A stretch of DNA of 27,041 nt from JAZLJD01 sp045617725 (GTDB lineage Bacteria; Bacillota; Clostridia; Lachnospirales; Lachnospiraceae), in NCBI GenBank assembly GCA_045617725.1, contig JAZLJD010000032.1, forward strand, positions 1 to 27,041, given 5' to 3'. How positions within the stretch are numbered: position 1 is the first letter of the stretch; the number at the start of each line of letters is the position of its first letter. Positions 22,352 through 27,041 of this stretch are shown piece after piece. The notes below the pieces were generated by a model. The model was not told where the DNA came from. It made no database searches and worked only from the letters and a program-made list of their open reading frames with translations. The translations under genes and the position numbers were made by a program.

Positions 22352-23572
22352 ATGGAACAGATCATTACAAGTCTCCTTGAGACAGATGCTTACAAATTTT
22401 CTATGGGGCAGGCCATCTATCACCAGTTCAGTGATTACAAAACGACCTGGTCGTTCAAATGCCGCAATACGGATGTGCATTTCACCCCCGAGATGATTGA
22501 GGAAATAAAGAGACAGCTTAAGCTTTACTGCAACCTGCGTTTTTCGGAGGATGAGCTTACCTATCTCAACAACATTAAGTGGATAAAGGGTTCGTATGTC
22601 GACTTTTTACGACTTTGGAAGCCCCGTTTCGATGACTTTGTTTTTGGCACCGATGCCCCCTGCGGTCTGACGATAGAAACGCTCGGCACCTGGCTGAACA
22701 CCTCGATGTACGAAATTCCGACGCTTGCCATCGTCAACGAAGTATACTTCCGCATGTCCAACGACTACGAAGCGCTCCTTGCTTCCTTTAAGAACCGCCT
22801 GGAGGCCAAAATCAACGGTCTGAAATCCGGGTTGTATGAGCTCGGTCCCTTCTCGGAATTCGGACTGAGACGCCGTCTCTCCGCCGAGGCCCAGGAGCTT
22901 GCCGTAAAGCGGCTGTCGGAGGAACATTACGACACTTCCACCTTCGTCGGAACTTCCAATGTATATCTTGCCAAAAAGTACGGCTTAACCCCCGTGGGTA
23001 CCATGGCACACGAATGGATTATGTGCGTAGGTCAGGGGAATCACAAGCACAATCCCGCATACTCGAACTGGTATGCACTGGATGCCTGGGTGCGTGAATA
23101 CGGAGTTTTGAACGGAACCGCTCTTACGGATGCCGTAACGACGGACTGCTTTTTGAAGGATTTTCAGCTCACCTATGCCACCCTTTTCTCCGGTGTACGC
23201 CACGACAGCGGCGATCCGATTGAATGGGGTGAGAAGATGATTTCTCACTATGAGATGCTGGGCATTGACCCGCACACAAAAACATTGCTTTTTTCGGACA
23301 GCCTTGATTTTGAACGTGCAACCGCCATCTGCCGGCATTTCAAAGGTCGTGCCAAGATTGCTTTTGGCATCGGAACCTATATTTCAAACGATACGGACCG
23401 CGAGGCCCTGAACATCGTCATGAAGACCACTGCCTGCAACGGAATGGATGTTGCCAAGCTTTCCGACGTGGAAGGCAAGGGAATGTGCAAGAGTCCGGAA
23501 TATGAACACTACTTAAAGCGTTGTATAAAATGGCGCATGGAACACGAAAACGGCAACTCGCTGCATGTATAA
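22352..23572 (+). CDS. pncB: Nicotinate phosphoribosyltransferase
   Basis: A 406-residue enzyme that joins nicotinate to PRPP to give nicotinate mononucleotide, the entry step of the NAD salvage (Preiss-Handler) route. Family signatures are LLETDAYKFSMGQAIY at the N-terminus, LRRRLSAEAQELAVKRL, the phosphoregulatory His region GTMAHEWIM, RHDSGDPIEWGEK, and FGIGTYISND. The ATG at 22352 has AAAGGAG 6 nt upstream. A longer frame to 22304 has no site and would overlap the DUF6062 gene. It ends just ahead of an intrinsic terminator. Confidence 0.95.
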   Translation: MEQIITSLLETDAYKFSMGQAIYHQFSDYKTTWSFKCRNTDVHFTPEMIEEIKRQLKLYCNLRFSEDELTYLNNIKWIKGSYVDFLRLWKPRFDDFVFGTDAPCGLTIETLGTWLNTSMYEIPTLAIVNEVYFRMSNDYEALLASFKNRLEAKINGLKSGLYELGPFSEFGLRRRLSAEAQELAVKRLSEEHYDTSTFVGTSNVYLAKKYGLTPVGTMAHEWIMCVGQGNHKHNPAYSNWYALDAWVREYGVLNGTALTDAVTTDCFLKDFQLTYATLFSGVRHDSGDPIEWGEKMISHYEMLGIDPHTKTLLFSDSLDFERATAICRHFKGRAKIAFGIGTYISNDTDREALNIVMKTTACNGMDVAKLSDVEGKGMCKSPEYEHYLKRCIKWRMEHENGNSLHV

Positions 23573-23585
23573 GCCCAAACAAAAC

Positions 23586-23625
23586 GCCCGACCTTTGATT
23601 TCATTACCAAAGGCCGGGCATTTTT
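23586..23625 (+). terminator. Intrinsic terminator of pncB, probably bidirectional
   Basis: A 12-bp stem (GCCCGACCTTTG, 23586-23597, with CAAAGGCCGGGC, 23608-23619; one mismatch) is followed by TTTTT on the plus strand. On the minus strand the mismatch becomes a G-U pair and GTTTTGTTT follows, so it can also end the convergent exported-protein genes. Confidence 0.85.
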
Positions 23626-23665
23626 AATCCCTCATATTTACTTAACAAGCATTCTGTGCCAAATA

Positions 23666-24655
23666 CTATTTCGCAAAGATATCATCTACGGAAGCAGGGC
23701 CCTTCCAGGTCTTTACTACCGCATACTCACGATACAGGTCGGCGAGGAATTCAGGACCATACCACTTAACTCCGTCTACAATAAGGAGCTTTCCTGCGGG
23801 AATCTTCAAGGTGATGTCATATCCTCTGTAGTAATAATGCAAAGTCACATCGGACTGTGCACCGGCCAATACCTCGTAAAAGTCAGAAGGAAGGCAATTC
23901 CATGCCATCTCGACATTCATTTGGTCCGTGGTGACAAGCTTTGTTGCATACTCATAAATGACTTCACCGCAGCCCGTGCATGCGAGTTTCTTGACATCAT
24001 CACGGGTCGTCCAAATGTAGTTATGAACATGCACTTCCGGCTCGGGTTCGGTTTTCGGGTCATCACTGCGTAATTCCTCCCAAGTGCCCAGGTCAAGTAC
24101 AAACCTTATAGCGTTTACATCTACTTCCGGTTCCGCTAAGAATGTAACACCATCTCCGGCAACTATTTCAAAATCGTAAAGATTAATATTAAAATACTTA
24201 GCTGTGTTCTCGTTGAGCGTAACAAAGAGGCATACCTCTGTATCGGGATCTACAACATCCCCTTCCTCAAAAGGGAGCGGTGTCGGTCCTACATAAGAAA
24301 GCGCCATAGAAGCACTACTCATCGCGCCGTCCGGCAATCCTTCAACGCCGATTATGCTCATAAATGTATCATCGTCCATGTCCCTCGGGACAGTGGCATC
24401 GGAATAATAATACGCATTCCAGGCAAAACCATTCTCATCTATATAGTCATTAAGGGCTTCCTTGTCAAAGTAAACCGTAACATCAATTTGGTCCGTGTCA
24501 AAGAGAGGACATTTTGATGGCATCGGATCAGCTGAGCTAACCAGATAAGATGTTTTGGACGCAGCTGACATGGAGTCATCTTCATTCAACAGGCAGACAA
24601 TCAGTGCAAGGAATGCTACTACGGATAATGCCTTAATAATTTTTTTGATTTTCAT
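23666..24655 (-). CDS. Exported protein of a tandem paralogue family, copy A
   Basis: A 329-residue protein I cannot name. Residues 1-25 form a basic start and hydrophobic segment (ALSVVAFLALIVCLL), either a cleaved signal or an anchor; the Cys lacks a proper lipobox. The N-terminal half has VTVYFDKEALNDYIDENGF. The C-terminal half starts near 'EVHVHNYIWTTRDDVKK' and contains CTGCGEV, like the His-x-His / CxxCG modules seen in Lachnospiraceae surface proteins. It then has KIPAGKLLIVDGVKWYGPEF. This half is almost identical to copy B at DNA level, while the N-terminal halves differ. The ATG at 24655 follows AAGGAAAG. It lies 30 bp after copy B in one operon. Confidence 0.8.
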   Translation of the reverse strand: MKIKKIIKALSVVAFLALIVCLLNEDDSMSAASKTSYLVSSADPMPSKCPLFDTDQIDVTVYFDKEALNDYIDENGFAWNAYYYSDATVPRDMDDDTFMSIIGVEGLPDGAMSSASMALSYVGPTPLPFEEGDVVDPDTEVCLFVTLNENTAKYFNINLYDFEIVAGDGVTFLAEPEVDVNAIRFVLDLGTWEELRSDDPKTEPEPEVHVHNYIWTTRDDVKKLACTGCGEVIYEYATKLVTTDQMNVEMAWNCLPSDFYEVLAGAQSDVTLHYYYRGYDITLKIPAGKLLIVDGVKWYGPEFLADLYREYAVVKTWKGPASVDDIFAK

Positions 24656-24685
24656 ATGTTCTTTCCTTCTTCCACAAAAAAGTCT

Positions 24686-25699
24686 TTATTTCACAAAGAT
24701 ATCGTCTATTGAAGCGGGGCCCTTCCAGGTCTTTACTACCGCATACTCACGATACAGGTCGGCGAGGAATTCAGGACCATACCACTTAACTCCGTCTACA
24801 ATAAGGAGCTTACCTGCGGGAATCTTCAGGGTGATGTCATATCCTCTGTAGTAATAATGCAAAGTTACATCGGACTGCGCACCGGCCAATACCTCGTAAA
24901 AGTCAGAAGGAAGGCAATTCCATGCCATCTCGACATTCACTTTGTCCGTACCGGTAAGCTTTGTTGCATACTCATAAATGACTTCACCGCAGCCCGTACA
25001 TGCAAGTTTCTTGACATCATCACGGGTCGTCCAAATGTAGTTATGAACATGCACTTCCGGCTCGGGATCCGGTTCAGGAGTAATTCCAAAGAACTCTGCT
25101 TTTGTGCCCAGGTCAATTATGAAAGATACATTGTCGGGATTCACTGTCGGTTCTTCATAGAAGCTAACACCCTCGCCTGCTACAATGGAAAATGGAGGTG
25201 CCTCCGTATAATCCATGAAGTAATCCCTATCCAAGCTTAATCTCACAAGCAGATAGAAGTGCGTATCAAGCGGGCAATCTGCATCGTTATCGCTAAGGGT
25301 TTTCCAATATGTAGAATCAGGATCATCCGTGAGACCTATTTCAGCGGACTTAACTGAATGATATTTCAATCCCGTAATAGGAAGTATGGCCTCATACAAA
25401 TCACAAGTCTCATATGACGACTTAAAGTACGCATCGTTAAACTGATAATTCCAATCAAATCCGTTCTCATCAATATAATCAAGAAGTACATCCTGATTAA
25501 AGGATACCGTAACCTGGGCATCGGTGACAGGGTAATTCTTAGGCGGCATCGATTCTCCCGGCTCTACCGGTACTTGTGTCGGTAATATATAACCGCTACC
25601 GGCGCTGTTCGCCAGGGTGTCATCCTCATTAAACATGCAAATCAGAATTGCTAAAAATGCTACTACTGCACAAGCTTGAAAAATTCTTTTTAGTTTCAT
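24686..25699 (-). CDS. Exported protein of a tandem paralogue family, copy B
   Basis: A 337-residue paralogue of copy A, first gene of the pair. It has an N-terminal hydrophobic export segment (FQACAVVAFLAILICMF) with a possible signal peptidase site after TLA. The variable N-terminal half includes VTVSFNQDVLLDYIDENGFDWN. The constant half starts near EPEVHVHNYIW with CTGCGEV and ends DDIFVK. Both copies keep YIDENGF, so they are true homologues along their length. The ATG at 25699 follows AAAGGA. A strong promoter lies upstream, overlapping the edge of a terminator. Function unknown; binding of a cell-surface or extracellular partner is only a guess. Confidence 0.8.
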   Translation of the reverse strand: MKLKRIFQACAVVAFLAILICMFNEDDTLANSAGSGYILPTQVPVEPGESMPPKNYPVTDAQVTVSFNQDVLLDYIDENGFDWNYQFNDAYFKSSYETCDLYEAILPITGLKYHSVKSAEIGLTDDPDSTYWKTLSDNDADCPLDTHFYLLVRLSLDRDYFMDYTEAPPFSIVAGEGVSFYEEPTVNPDNVSFIIDLGTKAEFFGITPEPDPEPEVHVHNYIWTTRDDVKKLACTGCGEVIYEYATKLTGTDKVNVEMAWNCLPSDFYEVLAGAQSDVTLHYYYRGYDITLKIPAGKLLIVDGVKWYGPEFLADLYREYAVVKTWKGPASIDDIFVK

Positions 25700-25733
25700 A
25701 TTTTTTCCTTTCTGCTCTCCCCGAAGCTATTTT

Positions 25734-25762
25734 ATTTTACTCTTTTTCTTGCAAATTCTCAA
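25734..25762 (-). promoter_or_regulatory. SigA promoter of the exported-protein pair
   Basis: On the minus strand TTGAGA (25762-25757), 17 bp and TAAAAT (25739-25734) lie 35 bp ahead of copy B. The -35 box begins directly after the T-run of the terminator of the upstream relic gene. Confidence 0.75.
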
Positions 25763-25763
25763 C

Positions 25764-25811
25764 AAAAAAGTGCCTGTCATTTGATGAATTCCCGAATTGC
25801 AAATGACAGGC
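25764..25811 (-). terminator. Intrinsic terminator after TetR and relic gene
   Basis: A perfect 12-bp stem (GCCTGTCATTTG and CAAATGACAGGC; 25811-25800 with 25783-25772) is followed on the minus strand by TTTTTT. It isolates the exported-protein pair from the tetR transcript. Confidence 0.85.
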
Positions 25812-25830
25812 GTTTGTTACTTTTTCCTAT

Positions 25831-26019
25831 TTATTTAACAAAAATATCATCTACCGATGCGGACCCTTCCGAGTCTTTACTAGCGCATACTCACGATACA
25901 GGTCTGCGAGTAATTCCGGGCCATACCGCTTAACTCCGTCTGCAATAAGGAGCTTGCCCGCGGGAATACTCAAGGTAATGTCATATTCCCCCTTCTGCTC
26001 ATCAATGCGTACCTGCAGT
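25831..26019 (-). pseudogene. Relic of a third exported-protein paralogue (C-terminal fragment)
   Basis: The minus strand encodes EYDITLSIPAGKLLIADGVK, then YGPELLADLYREYALVKT, clearly homologous to the C-terminal end of copies A and B. A single-base deletion near 25863 shifts the frame before the final ASVDDIFVK. The N-terminal part, export signal and CxxCG region are missing. The homology begins directly at the stop codon of the tetR gene, so the rest was lost by deletion. Sequence divergence from A and B is much higher than between A and B. Confidence 0.85.
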
Positions 26020-26625
26020 TTACAATTTTTTCGTCATGATTTCAATCATGTTCAAATATTCAACCAACTCTTCTTCCAGACTGTCCATAGAGAAAATGCT
26101 CGTCTTGAAAGCTCTACGATAAATATCTTCTATCGTAGCTTCAACAATCACATCCACCTTACTTCTTAAGATGCGGGGATCCACCTCAGACCAATCTGCT
26201 TTGGACAGACACTGTTCCATCATATTGAAATAGGTCTCTCTGTAAGGAGCAATAACCTCTTTCACTTCATCGCTGTTCTCATTCATCATGGTTTTCAAAA
26301 ACAGATAAAGATACGGATACGACCGCATAATGGAGATTCTTACATGCTCTATATTGCGACGGATTGCGAAATAATCCGTTTCTCCCCCATCCATGCCGAT
26401 ATCCAGTTCCATTTTGATATATTTCAGACTGTAATCGAGCACGAACAAATACAAGCCCTGCTTGCTTCCAAAATAGTGAAACCAAAGTCCCTTGCTGACA
26501 GAAGCCACCTTTACCATGTCATCCGTACTCGCATGGTCATAGCCTTCCTCCGCAAAAACCTGCATGGCACCGTTTATCATCCGGTCCTGCTTTTCTTTCG
26601 ATAAATCAAAAAATTTCGTATTCAT
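26020..26625 (-). CDS. TetR/AcrR-family transcriptional regulator
   Basis: A 201-residue DNA-binding repressor-type protein. The N-terminal helix-turn-helix spans about residues 10-58: KQDRMINGAMQVFAEEGYDH, ASTDDMVKVASVSKGLWFHYF and GSKQGLYLFV, all in the standard TetR spacing. The C-terminal ligand/dimer domain is Met- and aromatic-rich (YPYLYLFLKTMMNENSDEV) and its effector is unknown. The ATG at 26625 follows GGGGG. The adjacent downstream DNA is a relic of the exported-protein family. The target may be that family or a gene beyond the window; nothing in the sequence decides. Upstream is only repeat DNA. Confidence 0.9.
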   Translation of the reverse strand: MNTKFFDLSKEKQDRMINGAMQVFAEEGYDHASTDDMVKVASVSKGLWFHYFGSKQGLYLFVLDYSLKYIKMELDIGMDGGETDYFAIRRNIEHVRISIMRSYPYLYLFLKTMMNENSDEVKEVIAPYRETYFNMMEQCLSKADWSEVDPRILRSKVDVIVEATIEDIYRRAFKTSIFSMDSLEEELVEYLNMIEIMTKKL

Positions 26626-26732
26626 GTGATACCCCCATCGTATCTTTTCCGCCCTATTTCAGCATTGACTAAGCGGGTCGATTCCTATCATATCACAGTT
26701 CAAAACCCCATTACAACCACAGCATCTGGTAT

Positions 26733-26891
26733 GGGGACGTTCCTTTTGTCATGGGGATGGGGGTATGCATCGGGGACGTTCCTTTTGTCACGAGGATGGG
26801 GGTATGCATCGGGGACGGTCCTTTTGTCATGAGGATGGTACTTTGTCACGAGGATGTGTACTTTGTCACGAGGATGTGTACTTTGTCACGG
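26733..26891. repeat. REP-like tandem array, 39-bp and 20-bp units
   Basis: Three units starting GGGGACG(T/G)TCCTTTTGTCA begin at 26733, 26772 and 26811, exactly 39 bp apart, with a GATGGGGGTATGCATC filler. They are followed by 20-bp units (CTTTGTCACGAGGATGTGTA) at 26821, 26841, 26861 and a partial at 26881. The GGGGACGG...TTTTGTCA motif recurs in Firmicute intergenic DNA and is, from memory, linked to Y1/RAYT transposases. The termini of the palindromic element at 3760-4225 are similar (GGGGACGG...TCTGTCA). The part 26626-26732 shows nothing else. Confidence 0.8.
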
Positions 26892-26924
26892 CCCAATCAT
26901 AAAACGGCTCCCCTGAGCCGGCGA

Positions 26925-27041
26925 GAACAATTTCATATAGAGACGAATCACATTCCGAGTTATGGTTTTCTAAGTGTTTTGGGAAGTCTTTCTGTAGTGA
27001 CGCAACCGGCCTCTACGCGCCGTCCGTGTCGCGTATCGGCC
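26925..27041 (+). mobile_element. Second copy of the palindromic element (cut by window end)
   Basis: About 117 bp match the minus strand of 4101-3986 at roughly nine positions in ten. The match includes the block GAGTTATGGTTTTCTAAGTG and, further on, GACGCAACCGGCCTCTACG and CCGTCCGTGTCGCGTATCGG. The outer segment (26892-26924), with a GGCTCCCCTGAGCC hairpin, is not shared. The right half lies beyond the window. Confidence 0.85.

Noticed and set aside
24594..24655. Lipoprotein signal in the exported paralogues
   Set aside because: The Cys in ALIVCLL (copy A) and AILICMF (copy B) follows Val or Ile at the -1 position, which does not fit a lipobox (Gly/Ala/Ser).

Overview
The window reads as chromosomal DNA of a Clostridia-class Firmicute, most likely a Lachnospiraceae member. 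The basis is strong AGGAGG-type ribosome binding sites, TTGACA/TATAAT-like promoters with 17-bp spacers, near-balanced GC content, and protein families (DUF6062, DUF6106, DUF4250, PflX-type radical SAM) that I associate with that group. The taxonomic call is inference; no rRNA or tRNA gene is present. Almost all genes lie on the minus strand. Only the DUF6062 gene and pncB are on the plus strand.

Layout, left to right. 1-291: N-terminal part of a DUF4143-type AAA ATPase that leaves the window, with a promoter threaded by 23-bp repeats. 300-800: non-coding, with a 41/42-bp-periodic repeat array and small tandem hairpins. 803-3745: a tightly overlapping set (radical SAM, EamA exporter, RlmD-like RNA methyltransferase). 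3760-4225: a 466-bp palindromic repeat element that exactly fills the gap to the next operon. 4227-6502: a polar amino-acid ABC transporter (binding protein, permease, ATPase) with its own promoter and an internal attenuator hairpin. 6573-10008: HAD phosphatase, RlmI-like methyltransferase, RACo-like ASKHA protein and DUF4250 protein. 10074-12551: clpB, preceded by a very GC-rich leader of about 190 nt. 13046-18131: a translationally coupled c-di-GMP operon (GGDEF-EAL, DHH phosphoesterase, membrane-anchored low-complexity protein) with a structured leader. 18310-19378: about 1 kb of non-coding repeats. 19379-21388: guaB and DUF6106. 21562-23572: DUF6062 and pncB. 23666-25699: two tandem exported paralogues with nearly identical C-terminal halves. 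25831-26625: a relic third copy and a TetR regulator. 26733-27041: a REP-like tandem array leading into a second copy of the palindromic element.

Functionally, most genes are housekeeping: rRNA modification, GMP synthesis, NAD salvage, protein disaggregation and amino-acid uptake. The c-di-GMP operon is the most coherent signalling unit. It encodes synthesis, EAL cleavage to pGpG, and a candidate DHH enzyme to remove pGpG, in overlapping reading frames. The most unusual content is non-coding: the large palindromic element present at both ends of the window, helically phased repeat arrays (41/42 bp and 63/63/42/41 bp), a 17-bp minisatellite in the guaB 3' UTR, and structured leaders ahead of clpB and the c-di-GMP operon.
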